Source: Acidimicrobiaceae bacterium
Lineage (GTDB): Bacteria > Actinomycetota > Acidimicrobiia > Acidimicrobiales > UBA8190
DNA: 45,673 nucleotides
Reading direction: 5' to 3'
Assembly: GCA_003151955.1 (NCBI GenBank)
Contig: PLZB01000008.1
Location: 1-45,673, forward strand
The notes beneath the pieces are model-generated. The model saw only the letters and a list, made by a program, of their open reading frames with translations, did no database searches and had not been told where the DNA came from. This document shows, piece after piece, positions 37,503-45,673 of the stretch. The translations under genes and the position numbers were made by a program. The number at the start of each line of letters is the position of its first letter. Within the stretch, counting starts at the first letter, position 1.

Positions 37503-38863
37503 GAGGGATCGGGGTCGGGATGGGGGATGTCGGCGGCCCGGAGGCGGAGCCGGGTCTGGCGCAGGGCTCGCTCCAGCTGGGCCGTCCGGCCGGCCAGGAG
37601 GTCGGCATCGAGGCGGGCCTCGGCCAGCTCGGCCCGCAGCCGGTCGACATCGCGCCCGGCCAAGCGGCGGATGGCGCCGTCCTGGTCGGTCTGGAGCTTC
37701 TGGAGTCGGACGAAGCGCTCGTAGAGATCGAGGTAGAGCTCCTCGTAGCCGGCCGGGTCGGCGCCGGGGTCGGGAACCTTGGACAGCTGGTGACCGGAGG
37801 CTTCCATGGCCCGGCCGGTGGCCTCGAGGAACTGGAGGCCGAACCGCTGGTCGGGCTCGAGGTGGGCCCCTTCGGCCCACTCGTTCCAGGCGTTCACGAA
37901 GACGAGGTCCCGGCCGTCGGCGGAGCTGCGCTCAAGGGTGCGGGCCATCCAGGCCTCGTAGTCGGCCGGGTTGGCGCCGTGGAGCAGGAAGGAGGACCCG
38001 TCGGGCCTCCGGGAGGAGTTGTCCCATCCCGGCAGGACACAGGAGTAGCGGCGCCAGGAGGGGGACTCCCGCTCGGCGAAGGTCTCGGCCACCTCGGCGT
38101 AGTCGAAGACCAGGTTGCCCGGGTGGGACCCCGTCGGCGAGATGGTGGGAACCGACCCCCTGACACCGTGGGGGAGGAACTCGGCGCCGGCGTCGCAGCC
38201 GACCAGGGCCGGGTCGGAAAAGTCGTCCCGGGTGTCGAACTTGCAGATGAACGGCTCCGGGATCCCCTCGTCGGCACAGACCTTGCGCCAGGCGTCGAAG
38301 GTGGCCAGAGGTCGGGGGAGGCTCTGGGGCCGGTAGACGAGAAGGAGGGGGCGGCCCTCGACGGTGAGGTAGCGCCGGTCCCGGAAGGCAGTGACCAGCC
38401 AGCGGATGTGGTCGAGGTCGTCCCCGGGGTCGTAGTCCTGGGCGGCCAGGACCTCGCTGGTCCCGCCGTCCCAGGCCCGGGTCCAGCTCTCGTTGGCCCA
38501 GCAGAGGCAGAACGGGAAGTCGGGGGAACCCGAGGCCAGGACCTCGGCGAAGGGCCGGTCGAGGACCCGGCGACCCTTGAACCAGTAGTGGTAGTAGCAG
38601 AAGCCGTCGATGCCGTGCCGGCGGGCCATCCGGGCCTGGGCGGCCCGGGTCTCGGGGAGCCGGAGGTCGGTGAACCCGAGGTCGGCGGGGAGGTGGGGTT
38701 GGTAGTGGCCCGGGAACTTGGGCCCGGCCCGGACCACGTTGGTCCACTCCGTGAATCCCGCTCCCCACCAGGCGTCGTTCTCCGGGACGGGATGGAACTG
38801 GGGAAGGTAGAAGGCAATCGACCGGGGAGCATGGACTGGCGCCGACGCTCCGGGGGTTTGCAT
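37499..38863 (-). CDS. WbsX-family (GH99-like) protein with C-terminal coiled coil
   Basis: 454 residues. SIAFYLPQFHPVPENDAWWG and GFTEWTNVVRAGP are the WbsX opening, with DGFCYYHYWFKGRRVLDRPF, LCWANESWTRAWDG and VFVNAWNEWAEGAHLEPD further on. The family sits in O-antigen and capsule loci and resembles GH99 endo-acting enzymes. Residues ~375-445 are a coiled coil (LQKLQTDQDGAIRRL, RLRAELAEARLDADLL). First gene of a four-gene operon; TAAGAT (38871-38876, minus) lies 7 nt before ATG 38861-38863. Confidence 0.92.
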   Translation of the reverse strand: MQTPGASAPVHAPRSIAFYLPQFHPVPENDAWWGAGFTEWTNVVRAGPKFPGHYQPHLPADLGFTDLRLPETRAAQARMARRHGIDGFCYYHYWFKGRRVLDRPFAEVLASGSPDFPFCLCWANESWTRAWDGGTSEVLAAQDYDPGDDLDHIRWLVTAFRDRRYLTVEGRPLLLVYRPQSLPRPLATFDAWRKVCADEGIPEPFICKFDTRDDFSDPALVGCDAGAEFLPHGVRGSVPTISPTGSHPGNLVFDYAEVAETFAERESPSWRRYSCVLPGWDNSSRRPDGSSFLLHGANPADYEAWMARTLERSSADGRDLVFVNAWNEWAEGAHLEPDQRFGLQFLEATGRAMEASGHQLSKVPDPGADPAGYEELYLDLYERFVRLQKLQTDQDGAIRRLAGRDVDRLRAELAEARLDADLLAGRTAQLERALRQTRLRLRAADIPHPDPDPS

Positions 38864-38870
38864 CCCGAGG

Positions 38871-38942
38871 ATCTTAGAGTGGGCGGACCCGCCTCACTTC
38901 GGCGGGAATGGGAAAACTGAACAATCAGATATGAGGTAGGCT
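38871..38942. promoter_or_regulatory. Divergent leaderless promoters, WbsX operon and GH13 gene
   Basis: Minus TAAGAT (38871-38876) is 7 nt before ATG 38863. Plus TAGGCT (38937-38942) is 8 nt before ATG 38951. The stretch between (GAAAACTGAACAATCAGATA) is the most AT-rich part of this region. Confidence 0.5.
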
Positions 38943-38950
38943 CGTCGGCC

Positions 38951-40615
38951 ATGGACGGGGGGGAGAACCAGGGGGATTGGTGGCGGGCCGGTGTCCTCTA
39001 CCAGGTCTATCCCCGGTCCTTCGCCGACTCGGACGGGGACGGCATCGGTGACCTCCAGGGGGTCATCGACCATCTCGACCACCTCGACTCCCTGGGGATC
39101 GACGGGATCTGGCTCAGCCCCTGCCATCGCTCCCCCCAGGCCGACTTCGGCTACGACGTGGCCGACTACTGCGACGTCGACCCCGAGTACGGCACCCTCG
39201 AGACGCTCGACACCCTGATCGCCGAGGCCGGCCGCCGGGGCATCCGGATCCTCCTCGACCTCGTCCCCAACCACACGAGCGAGCAGCATCCCTGGTTCCG
39301 GGCCGCCCTGACCGGCCGGGACGACCCCCACCGGGACCGCTACGTCTGGGCCGATCCCGGACCGGAGGGGGGACCTCCCAACAACTGGGTCAGCACGTTC
39401 GGTGGCTCGGCTTGGACGCTCGATCCCGGCAGCGGGCAGTACTACCTCCACAACTTCCTCCCCGGCCAGCCCGACCTCAACTGGTGGAACGAGGACGTCC
39501 GGACCGCCTTCGAGGACATCCTCCGATTCTGGTGGGACCGGGGGGTGGCCGGGTTCCGGATCGACGTCTGCAACATGCTGGTGAAGGACGCAGGTCTCAG
39601 GGACAACCCTCCGGCCACCGCCGAGGATCCCTGGGTCATGCGGGCCTTCGGCCAGCGCTGGGTCTACAACGGGAACCGGCCCGAGACCCACCAGATCCTG
39701 GCCCGGTGGCGGGAGCTGGCCGACCGTTACGACCCACCCCGGCTCCTGCTCGGGGAGACGAACGTCGAGGACCTCGACCAGTTGGTCTCCTACTTCGGCT
39801 CCGGGACCGACGAGCTCCACCTCGGCTTCAACTTCCCCATGCTCGGTGCCCCCTTCGACGCGTCGGCTCTCCGGGCCGTGGTGGAGGGGACCGAGGCCCG
39901 GATGCCGGCCGGGGCCTGGCCGGTGTGGACCGGCTCCAACCACGACGTCTCCCGGATGGCGACCCGGTGGGCCGGGGGCGACCAGTCCCGGATCCGGCTC
40001 GCCCTCCTCCTGGTCCTCACCCTCCGGGGCACCGCCGTCCTCTACCAGGGCGACGAGATCGGGCTCACCGACGGGGTCCTGGCCCGGGGGGACCTCCTGG
40101 ACCCGGTCGGGATCCGGTTCTACCCCAGCTACCCGGGCCGGGACCCGGAGCGGACGCCCATGCCCTGGCACGCCGGACCCGGAGCGGGGTTCACACCGCC
40201 GGGCGTCGTTCCCTGGCTGCCCCTCGGGGCCCCGGCCGAGGTGAACGTGGCCGACCAGGACGGCGATCCCGACTCGGTCCTGACCCTGGTCCGTGACCTC
40301 ATCGCCCTCCGGCGGTCCACCCCCGACCTGGCCCTGGGGGCCTCGGAGACCCTCCCCACCCCGGACGGCGCCTGGGCCTGGCGCCGGGGTACCGGAACGC
40401 TCGTGGCCCTGAACCTCTCCGACCGGTCCGTCGAGGTCGGGGGCGTCGAAGGTCGGGTGGCCCTGGGAACCGACCGGGCCCGCGACGGGGAACCGGTGGC
40501 CGGCGCCCTCCGGCTCGGCCCCTGGGAGGGTGCCGTGGTCGGGTCCTCCCCTCCTGGGCCCGGGCTTGCTACCGTCACCGGGTCCGAAGGGCTCGGAACC
40601 GGCGAGGAGCGATGA
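38951..40615 (+). CDS. GH13 alpha-glucosidase / oligo-1,6-glucosidase-type enzyme
   Basis: 554 residues without a signal peptide, so cytoplasmic. WWRAGVLYQVYPRSFADSDG and DGIGDLQGVIDHLDHLDSLG are the GH13 subfamily opening; LVPNHTSEQHPWF is region I. Catalytic residues by motif: Asp205 (GFRIDVCNM), Glu269 (LLGETNVED), Asp332 (GSNHDVSRM). It removes glucose from short alpha-glucosides; trehalose-type or sucrose-type members share the fold, so linkage is not fixed. It overlaps the GH26 gene (ATGA, 40612-40615). Confidence 0.94.
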   Translation: MDGGENQGDWWRAGVLYQVYPRSFADSDGDGIGDLQGVIDHLDHLDSLGIDGIWLSPCHRSPQADFGYDVADYCDVDPEYGTLETLDTLIAEAGRRGIRILLDLVPNHTSEQHPWFRAALTGRDDPHRDRYVWADPGPEGGPPNNWVSTFGGSAWTLDPGSGQYYLHNFLPGQPDLNWWNEDVRTAFEDILRFWWDRGVAGFRIDVCNMLVKDAGLRDNPPATAEDPWVMRAFGQRWVYNGNRPETHQILARWRELADRYDPPRLLLGETNVEDLDQLVSYFGSGTDELHLGFNFPMLGAPFDASALRAVVEGTEARMPAGAWPVWTGSNHDVSRMATRWAGGDQSRIRLALLLVLTLRGTAVLYQGDEIGLTDGVLARGDLLDPVGIRFYPSYPGRDPERTPMPWHAGPGAGFTPPGVVPWLPLGAPAEVNVADQDGDPDSVLTLVRDLIALRRSTPDLALGASETLPTPDGAWAWRRGTGTLVALNLSDRSVEVGGVEGRVALGTDRARDGEPVAGALRLGPWEGAVVGSSPPGPGLATVTGSEGLGTGEER

Positions 40616-41910
40616 GTCCCAGATCTCGATGGCGAACGGTGGCAGCCACCGGCTGGGGCCCCCTCACCGTGGTGGTCTGCCTGACCGTCGTGGTGCTCGC
40701 CCTCGACGATCCCGGTGCGGGCGGCCGCAGCGCGACTGCGGCCGGGAAGGGGGCCGGAACGGGCGTCACCTCCAGCACCGGCCCGGCCGGAAGGATCCGG
40801 GGCTACCCCGACGTCCGCGGCGCCGGCCCGGGGGGGCTGGTCACGGGCGGATCGGCCCAGGCCCCCGGACCGGCCCGGACGGCGGCCGGTGGACCGTCGA
40901 CGACGGCTCCCCGGCCGCCCACCACCGCGGCGCCGCACCCGGTCCCCCCGGCGACGACCTCCAGCACCACGACCACCTCCGGCCCGCCCCCTCCCAACCC
41001 CCTGGCCGCCATTCCCCTGGGGGTCTTCACCGGGGCCTCCGGCCTGTCCGGAGCCGCCGAGGTGGCCGCCTTCGGTGCCGCCACCGGCACCCACCCCCGC
41101 GACGCAGCCGACTACCTTCCCGGGGGCAACGGCTGGGCCCAGCTCGACGGGAGTGCCGGGAACCTCGCCAGCACCCTCCAGATGTGGCACCAGTCGGGGC
41201 TCCGGTTGGTGCTGGCCGTGCCCATCATCCCCACCGCCAAGGGAGTTCCCGTTGCCACGCTCCAGGCCGGGGCGGCCGGGAGCTACAACAGCTACTTCAC
41301 CACCCTGGCCCGAACGCTGGTGGCCGGCGGCGAGGGCAACGCCATCCTCAGGCCGGGCTGGGAGTTCGACGGCAGCTGGTATCCCTGGGCCGTCTCTGAC
41401 GCTACGTCGGCCGGTTGGTTCGCCGCCTACTTCCGGAACATCGTGACCTCGATGCGGTCGGTGCCGGGGGCCCAGTTCCTCTTCGACTGGAACCCGAGTG
41501 GCCAGGATATCTCGGGGAAGGGGTGGACGATCGACCAGGCCTACCCCGGCGACGCCTCGGTCGACCTGGTCGGCATCGACGTCTTCGACGAGACCTGGCA
41601 GACCCCCCAGACCCCGCAGGTGTGCTGGAACAGCCTCCTCACCGGCGTCGACGAGCTGGACTGGCTGGCCGCCTTCGGTGCCGCCCACAACAAGCCCCTG
41701 ACCATCCCGGAGTGGGCCGAGACCGTCCGGTCCGACGGCCACGGGCTGGGTGACGATCCCTCCTTCGTCGTCGAGATGGCCTTCTGGATCCTCAGCCACG
41801 ACGTGGCCTTCACCGTCTACTTCAACGCCGACGAGTCCGACGGCACCCACAACCTGTCCGGGGGGGACTTCCCCCAGGCCCTGGGGACGTTCCGGAAGCT
41901 GTTCGGCTGA
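40612..41910 (+). CDS. Secreted GH26-type beta-mannanase-like hydrolase
   Basis: 432 residues. A signal anchor at ~14-32 (GWGPLTVVVCLTVVVLALDD), a long Gly/Ala/Pro/Thr linker (~35-130), then a GH26 domain. Acid/base Glu251 lies in LRPGWEFDGSWYPWA and nucleophile Glu367 in TIPEWAET; FLFDWNPS and VDLVGIDVFDE are further GH26 marks. It would act at the cell surface on beta-mannan or a related glycan. Coupled to the cytoplasmic GH13 gene. An esterase or glycan-processing role for self-polysaccharide is possible given the adjacent WbsX operon. Confidence 0.88.
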   Translation: MSPRSRWRTVAATGWGPLTVVVCLTVVVLALDDPGAGGRSATAAGKGAGTGVTSSTGPAGRIRGYPDVRGAGPGGLVTGGSAQAPGPARTAAGGPSTTAPRPPTTAAPHPVPPATTSSTTTTSGPPPPNPLAAIPLGVFTGASGLSGAAEVAAFGAATGTHPRDAADYLPGGNGWAQLDGSAGNLASTLQMWHQSGLRLVLAVPIIPTAKGVPVATLQAGAAGSYNSYFTTLARTLVAGGEGNAILRPGWEFDGSWYPWAVSDATSAGWFAAYFRNIVTSMRSVPGAQFLFDWNPSGQDISGKGWTIDQAYPGDASVDLVGIDVFDETWQTPQTPQVCWNSLLTGVDELDWLAAFGAAHNKPLTIPEWAETVRSDGHGLGDDPSFVVEMAFWILSHDVAFTVYFNADESDGTHNLSGGDFPQALGTFRKLFG

Positions 41911-41920
41911 CCGTCGGCCA

Positions 41921-41936
41921 CCCCGCTCAGCCGGGG
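41921..41936. terminator. Small GC hairpin between convergent genes
   Basis: CCCCG-CTCAGC-CGGGG lies where the GH26 and propeller lipoprotein genes meet. No T-tract; weak candidate for a shared terminator. Confidence 0.3.
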
Positions 41937-43375
41937 GCGGCCGTCGTGGTGGTTGCCCCCGCCGACGAGGTCGTCGTCGTCGATCCTCCGGCCGAGGTGG
42001 TGGTTGTGGTGGACGACCCGGACGAGCCGGACGGGGGGGGCTGGGTCCAGACAAGGACGCCGCCGGGGGCGCCGGGACCGGGGGAGGAGTTCTGGAAGAC
42101 GGCGTAGAAGGCCCCTTCGGGGCCGGCGGCGTCGTTGGGCTCCTCGTTGGAACCGATGGAGGGGGTGTTGGCCGTGGTCGTGCCCTCGGGGCTGCACGTC
42201 GTCCAGTGCTGGAGGTCAGTGCTCAGGGCCAGGCTGGGCTCCCCGCAGGCGGCCCCGCCGCTGCCCCCGTTGGGGACGTAGGTGAGCAGGACCTCGGCGG
42301 CGGTGACGGCGATGGAGACGGAGAAGGGCGAGCTGGCCCCGGTCTGGGGGGGGATGGCCGATGCCGTCGACCAGGTGGCGCCGTCGTCGGAGGAGGTGAG
42401 GAGCCAGAAGATCTCGTTGGCGCCGGCGGTCGGGCTGGAGGAGTTGACGAGGGAGGAGACGATGAAGGCTTCACTGCCCTTGAAGCCGAGGCCGACGACG
42501 GAGCTGTCGTTCTGGACGTTGTTGGAGTCGAAGACCTTGACGGCGGCGCTGGCCCCGACGGTCCAGGCGGCCACGACGGTGTCGTAGCCGTTGTCGGGGG
42601 CCAGGTTGTAGGCGAGGTGGGCGGTACCGGCCGGGTCGAAGGCGATCCCGGCCTGCTCGTCGCGGGCCTGGGTCCCGGTGATGACCGGAGCTGGGGTCAC
42701 CGTCCAGGTCGAGGTGGCGGAGAGAGCGGGGGTCTCGGCCACGTCGATCTGGCTGGAGGTCTGGTTGCTGTAGTAGGACACGGCCACCTTGCCGCCGGCC
42801 ATGGCGATGGCCGGGTTCTCGGCGTCTCCGGTAGCGACGGTGTCGGTGGTCCAGGTGCTGCCCTCGTCGGTGGAGAAGGCCAGCTTGAGGGCGGTGCTGG
42901 TGCTGCTGGCGTCCTCGGTCTCGTAGGCGAGGGCGACGGTCGAGGTGGAGGGGTCGGCGGCCATGGCGACGGTGGCGGTACCGTTCCTGGTGAAGGTACC
43001 GGTGGCCAGGGTCACGGGGGCCTTCCAGGCCTTGGCGGTCGGGTCGTACGCGGCGGTGTCGAGCTGGTCGCCGTTGGTGGCCCCCGTGGCCTTGAGGTAG
43101 GTGAAGGCGACCACGGGGTGACCGGCCTTGGGCACGGCGACGACGGTCTGCTGGCCGAAGTTGGAGGGGTCGGCCAGGCCGGACGGGTCGGGGGCCACCA
43201 CGGTGACGGCCGCGGTGGCGGACGTCGCCGTGGTGGTGGTGGTGGCAGCGGCCGCAGTCGTCGAGGTGGTGGCAGCGGTGCTCTTCTTGGAGGAGCAGCC
43301 GGCGGCCACGACGGCCAGGACGACCAACCCGAGGAGGGCGGCCCGCAGGGGGTGGGTGGTGCTGCGCTCGGTCAT
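41927..43375 (-). CDS. Propeller-type lipoprotein (sialidase/BNR-like)
   Basis: 482 residues. Lipoprotein signal LLGLVVLAVVAAGCSS (Cys27), a Thr/Ala-rich spacer, then repeats with Asp-box-like turns (FSTDEGSTWTTD, TSSDDGATWSTA) and VALAYETE/VAVSYYSN-type strands typical of six-bladed BNR propellers. The C-terminus (~440-482) is another Thr/Ser/Pro-rich tail. No catalytic sialidase residues (Arg triad, Tyr) can be assigned, so a binding or structural role is more likely. ATG 43373-43375 has AGGAG 6 nt upstream. Confidence 0.85.
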   Translation of the reverse strand: MTERSTTHPLRAALLGLVVLAVVAAGCSSKKSTAATTSTTAAAATTTTTATSATAAVTVVAPDPSGLADPSNFGQQTVVAVPKAGHPVVAFTYLKATGATNGDQLDTAAYDPTAKAWKAPVTLATGTFTRNGTATVAMAADPSTSTVALAYETEDASSTSTALKLAFSTDEGSTWTTDTVATGDAENPAIAMAGGKVAVSYYSNQTSSQIDVAETPALSATSTWTVTPAPVITGTQARDEQAGIAFDPAGTAHLAYNLAPDNGYDTVVAAWTVGASAAVKVFDSNNVQNDSSVVGLGFKGSEAFIVSSLVNSSSPTAGANEIFWLLTSSDDGATWSTASAIPPQTGASSPFSVSIAVTAAEVLLTYVPNGGSGGAACGEPSLALSTDLQHWTTCSPEGTTTANTPSIGSNEEPNDAAGPEGAFYAVFQNSSPGPGAPGGVLVWTQPPPSGSSGSSTTTTTSAGGSTTTTSSAGATTTTAAPG

Positions 43376-43469
43376 GACCGCTCCTGTCCGTCCGTAGGTA
43401 CGGGCCGGTCACCCCGGCCCTCGGTCAGAGGAACCTAACAAGAACCGGGCCGGGCGTCGTTGATCCGGG

Positions 43470-43475
43470 TAGGAT
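43470..43475 (+). promoter_or_regulatory. -10 box of the helicase gene
   Basis: TAGGAT ends 7 nt before GTG 43483; leaderless start inferred. Confidence 0.5.
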
Positions 43476-43482
43476 CGAACAG

Positions 43483-45498
43483 GTGTTCGCACCCTCGGGA
43501 TGGGATGACGGTCTGGACGAGGCCCAGCTGGCTGCGGCCGGCCATGGGGACGGGCCCCTGGTGGTGGTGGCCGGGGCGGGGACGGGCAAGACCCGGACCC
43601 TGACGGCCCGGGTGGCCCGGCTCCTCGAGCGGGGGGTCCCCCCGGAGCGGATCCTGCTGCTCACCTTCACCCGGCGGGCCGCCGACGACATGCTGAGCCG
43701 GGCCGCCGCCGTCAGCGGCCACCGGGACGTCGTCCGACGGCTCCGGGGCGGGACCTTCCACGCCGTGGCCCACCAGCTGGTGGCGGCCAATGCCGAGCCG
43801 CTCGGGCTCCCCGTCGGCTTCTCCGTCCTGGACCCCGCCGACGCCGCCGACGTCATGGACCTCCTCCGGGACCAGGTCGGCCTGACCGGGGTGGGGGAGC
43901 GGCTGCCGAGGTCCGGCACGCTGGTCGACATCTACTCCCGCTGCGTCAACACGGCCCGGACCCTGGGGGAGGTGCTCAGCTGCGACTTCCCCTGGTGCGA
44001 GCCCCACCGGGACGCCGTGGCCGAGCTCTGCAAGGCCTATGTGGCCCGGAAGCGGGCCCACGGCCAGCTCGACTTCGACGACCTCCTCCTCTTCTGGCGG
44101 GCCGCCCTCGCCGACGAGCACCTGGGGCCGGCCATGGCCGCCATGTTCGACCATGTCCTCGTCGACGAGTACCAGGACGTGAACGCCCTCCAGGTCGACA
44201 TCGTCCGGGCGCTGCGCCCCGACGGGGTGGGCCTCACCGTCGTCGGGGACGACGCCCAGGCCGTCTACGGCTTTCGAGGTGCCGACGCCCGGCACCTCCA
44301 CGAGCTGGCCACCGGCCTGGCCGGCGCCACCGTGGTGCGCCTGGAGCGGAACTTCCGGTCCCATCAGGGGATCCTGGAGGTGGCCAACCGGGTCCGGCCC
44401 ACCGAGGCGGGTCTGGGGCTGGTCCTCCACAGCGATCGGGGCCCGGGCCGGCGGCCGGTGCTGCTGCGCTGCCACGATGCCCCCGGGGAGGCCCGGGCCG
44501 TGGTCGACCGGATCCTGGCCGCCCACGAGGAGGGGACGGCGCTGCGGGACCAGGCCGTCCTGGTCCGGGCCGCCCACCACAGCGACCTCATCGAGCTCGA
44601 GCTCACAGCCCGAAAGGTCCCCTACCGGAAATACGGGGGGCTCCGGTTCGTCGAGGCCGCCCACGTGAAGGATCTCGTTGCCGCGGCCCGGCTCCTCGAC
44701 AACCCTGCCGACGAGATCGCCTGGTACCGGGTCCTCCGGCTCCACGACGGGATCGGTCCGGCCCGGGCCCGACAGCTCCTGGCCGACCTGGCCCCCACCG
44801 TGGGCGGGGCCGTCGGCGACTGGGCCGCCACCGTGGCCGCAGCCCCGGCCCGGACCCGGGTGGCCCTCGACGCCACCTTCGACGGACTGGCCGCGGCCCG
44901 GGAGCTCCCCGACGCGGGGAGCCGGGTCGGGGCCGTGTGCCGGACCTTGCGGCCGCTGATCCTGACCCGGTACACGGCCGGGGCCAGCCGGATGGGGGAC
45001 CTGGAGCGGTTGACGGCGTCGGCCGGGACGGGCGGCGACCTGGCTTCCTGGCTGGCCGAGATCACCCTTGATCCCCCCGCCTCGACCGGGGACCTGGCCG
45101 GCCCACCCCATCTCGACGAGGACTACGTCGTCATCTCCACCGTCCACTCGGCCAAGGGCCTCGAATGGCCGTCGGTCCACCTGCCCCACCTGGTGGACGG
45201 GGCCTTTCCCTCCGACATGGCCCTGGGGACGCCGGCCGGCCTGGCCGAGGAACGACGGCTCTTCTACGTGGCCACCACCCGGGCCCGGGACCGGCTCGCC
45301 CTCTACGCCCCCCTCCGGATGCCGCATCACCGGCGAAGCCGGCTCGACCGGCACAGCCTGGCCCCGGCCAGCCGGTTCCTCGACGAGGCCGTTCTCGGCG
45401 TCCTCGACGTCCAGGAGGACGTCCCGGCCCGGCCGAGGGCCGACGCCGTGGCCGTCGGGGCCAACGTCCGGGTCAACCTCGACGCGCTCTGGCAGTAG
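43483..45498 (+). CDS. UvrD/PcrA-like superfamily 1 DNA helicase
   Basis: 671 residues. SF1A motifs in order: VVAGAGTGKTRTL (Walker A, 29-40), LTFTRRAADDM (Ia), VDEYQDVNALQ (II), VVGDDAQAVYGFRGAD (III), LERNFRSHQGIL (IV), ISTVHSAKGLEW (V), LFYVATTRARDRLALYAP (VI). This is a 3'-5' translocating helicase for repair. At ~670 residues it is close to PcrA/UvrD1 length but lacks a long C-terminal extension, and motif II reads DEYQD. Which actinobacterial paralogue (UvrD1, UvrD2) it is cannot be fixed here. Confidence 0.94.
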   Translation: MFAPSGWDDGLDEAQLAAAGHGDGPLVVVAGAGTGKTRTLTARVARLLERGVPPERILLLTFTRRAADDMLSRAAAVSGHRDVVRRLRGGTFHAVAHQLVAANAEPLGLPVGFSVLDPADAADVMDLLRDQVGLTGVGERLPRSGTLVDIYSRCVNTARTLGEVLSCDFPWCEPHRDAVAELCKAYVARKRAHGQLDFDDLLLFWRAALADEHLGPAMAAMFDHVLVDEYQDVNALQVDIVRALRPDGVGLTVVGDDAQAVYGFRGADARHLHELATGLAGATVVRLERNFRSHQGILEVANRVRPTEAGLGLVLHSDRGPGRRPVLLRCHDAPGEARAVVDRILAAHEEGTALRDQAVLVRAAHHSDLIELELTARKVPYRKYGGLRFVEAAHVKDLVAAARLLDNPADEIAWYRVLRLHDGIGPARARQLLADLAPTVGGAVGDWAATVAAAPARTRVALDATFDGLAAARELPDAGSRVGAVCRTLRPLILTRYTAGASRMGDLERLTASAGTGGDLASWLAEITLDPPASTGDLAGPPHLDEDYVVISTVHSAKGLEWPSVHLPHLVDGAFPSDMALGTPAGLAEERRLFYVATTRARDRLALYAPLRMPHHRRSRLDRHSLAPASRFLDEAVLGVLDVQEDVPARPRADAVAVGANVRVNLDALWQ

Positions 45499-45512
45499 GC
45501 GCGGCCGGGCGG

Positions 45513-45673
45513 TCAGGACCAGGGTGTCCCGACCGGGGCGGCGTCGGCCACATCACCGGTCGTGACGCCGAGGCCGGGGAGGGATCCCTGGTAGGTGGCG
45601 TCGCCGAAGGCGAAAACGCCGCCGTCGGTGCCGACGATCCAGTAGCCGCCCCCGTCGGGGGTGGGGGCGATGG
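45513..45673 (-). CDS. C-terminus of a GYWIV/GGVFAFGDA-repeat protein (partial)
   Basis: Reading the minus strand from the window edge gives IAPTPDGGGYWIVGTDGGVFAFGDATYQGS, then LPGLGVTTGDVADAAPVG, and stops at TGA 45515-45513. The unit PTPDGGGYWIV.TDGGVFAFGDA is the repeat common in extracytoplasmic proteins of Acidimicrobiia and related actinobacteria, probably a beta-propeller. Only the last repeat is in the window; the start lies beyond it. It converges on the helicase gene with 14 nt between stops. Confidence 0.85.
   Translation of the reverse strand, partial: IAPTPDGGGYWIVGTDGGVFAFGDATYQGSLPGLGVTTGDVADAAPVGTPWS

Noticed and set aside
1..45673. tRNA, rRNA, CRISPR or insertion sequence
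   Set aside because: No tRNA T-arm pattern with a matching cloverleaf, no spaced direct repeats and no transposase or integrase frame were found by eye.

Overview
The window is very GC-rich, densely packed chromosomal DNA from an actinobacterium. The gene set fits a member of class Acidimicrobiia or a close relative: glgB/glgX, AlkB, MurT/GatD, DUF3817, DUF2510-RDD, GTG starts, a 6C RNA, and a C-terminal propeller protein with GYWIV..DGGVFAFGDA repeats. No rRNA, tRNA, CRISPR array or insertion sequence was seen. Most genes are joined by ATGA or GTGA stop/start overlaps. Many first genes have a TANNNT box about 6-8 nt before the start codon, which points to widespread leaderless transcription.

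Layout. 1-2861: glycogen genes (end of glgB, then glgX). 2862-4009: a HigBA-like module with a frameshifted toxin gene, plus small ORFs. 4010-6168 (minus): LigD-type polymerase and YihY membrane protein, preceded by a candidate structured RNA/small ORF with a perfect extended Shine-Dalgarno. 6219-9027: RraA-like protein, then an ECF sigma factor overlapping a membrane PBP-like protein that has lost two of its three transpeptidase motifs. 9039-11978: DUF1697 protein, an XRE/nucleotidyltransferase toxin-antitoxin-like pair whose second gene is broken by three frameshifts, and a membrane-anchored beta-propeller. 12127-13996: TetR and AlkB alkane hydroxylase behind a palindromic promoter. 14071-15655: AbiEi/AbiEii. 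15666-18054: RDD protein and fatty acid hydroxylase. 18171-20600: two divergent operons (2-hydroxyacid dehydrogenase + cupin; ureidoglycolate lyase-like + RidA) around a shared palindrome. 20417-23345: zinc-finger protein, CADD-like diiron protein, ArsC-like, YqgE, hypothetical. 23425-26116: diguanylate cyclase, a single-chain Phd-RelE fusion, GNAT. 26141-28361: lipoprotein hydrolase and LysR. 28397-32139: 6C RNA, HAD-PlsC fusion, MurT-GatD fusion. 32180-33417: AAA ATPase under a 35-bp palindrome. 33431-34873: Nudix and two small membrane proteins. 34877-38863 (minus): four-gene surface-glycan operon (WbsX, TylF-like, CmcI-like, coiled-coil methyltransferase). 38951-41910: GH13 and GH26 enzymes. 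41927-45673: propeller lipoprotein, UvrD-like helicase, and the end of a repeat protein.

The backbone genes cover storage glycan, lipid and cell-wall metabolism and surface glycans. Between them sit at least five toxin-antitoxin-like or defence-like cassettes with more relaxed codon use and AT-richer promoters, in varying states of decay. The candidates for undescribed biology are the sigma/PBP-like pair, the Shine-Dalgarno-mimic RNA ahead of the polymerase gene, the MurT-GatD and Phd-RelE fusions, and the palindrome-controlled ATPase.
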